A stretch of 64,000 nt of DNA from Coptis chinensis (lineage: Eukaryota; Streptophyta; Magnoliopsida; Ranunculales; Ranunculaceae): positions 82,605,501 to 82,669,500 of the forward strand of contig CM027385.1 in the NCBI GenBank assembly GCA_015680905.1, read 5' to 3'. Positions 63,952-64,000 of the stretch are shown in pieces. Made by a program: the position numbers and the translations under genes. Within the stretch, counting starts at the first letter, position 1; the number at the start of each line of letters is the position of its first letter. Under the pieces are notes generated by a model. The model worked only from the letters and a program-made list of their open reading frames with translations, ran no database searches and was not told the origin of the DNA.

Positions 63952-64000
63952 TGGACATTGCTACAAAGAGGTCACCGAGAGCAGTTCCTCCTGCATACAC
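63952..64000 (+). other. Possible start of a gene cut by the window end
   Basis: ATG at 63,952 opens MDIATKRSPRAVPPAY to the window edge. Composition becomes less AT-rich here. Too short to judge. Confidence 0.2.

Overview
The window is nuclear DNA of a flowering plant, most likely a eudicot. It is AT-rich. Genes are split by many short introns with GT..AG borders, and the products are plant-specific: a PRC2/CAF-1 MSI1 protein, a malectin-like receptor kinase, photosystem II PsbR, a CHX cation/H+ exchanger and a VTC2-type ascorbate-pathway protein. The spaces between genes are crowded with short inverted-repeat transposons whose target-site duplications can still be read. I cannot name the species from sequence alone.

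Layout. 1-13,260: two tandem copies (A, entering from the left edge; B, with its first exon in the window) of a gene for a long coiled-coil protein of unknown function. Copy B carries a 2-bp frameshift. Copies A and B differ by several transposon insertions that must post-date the duplication. 13,916-17,968 (-): MSI1, complete, 6 exons, 424 aa. 20,408-23,005 (+): intronless HERK2-like CrRLK1L receptor kinase. 25,156-28,209 (+): N-acetylglucosamine kinase, 7 exons, 350 aa. 29,129-32,053 (+): a VTC2/GDP-L-galactose phosphorylase-like gene, 7 exons, preceded by a conserved upstream ORF with an ACG start, but with the catalytic HxHxQ motif lost. 33,099-37,238 (+): OLA1/YchF ATPase, 12 exons, 394 aa. 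37,821-38,873 (+): KxDL-motif protein. 39,568-40,956 (+): psbR, 5 exons. 45,771-48,952: a second, broken copy of the psbR locus without exon 1. 41,249-45,770 and 48,953-59,960: gene-poor, with relics (SIAH-type zinc finger, copia, LINE, hAT elements, a 5S-derived Cassandra-like LTR), a small candidate secreted or membrane protein, and an unrecognised exon block. 59,965-62,916 (-): CHX18-like cation/H+ antiporter, 3 exons, 778 aa.

The genes do not form one pathway. The order HERK2 - NAGK - OLA1 matches a cluster that I recall on Arabidopsis chromosome 1 (At1g30570, At1g30540, At1g30580), so this part looks like an old conserved block with a VTC2-like gene inside it. The most interesting item is that VTC2-like gene. 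It keeps the ascorbate-sensing type of upstream ORF, but the protein lacks both histidines of the nucleotidyl-transfer motif, which suggests a regulated non-enzyme.
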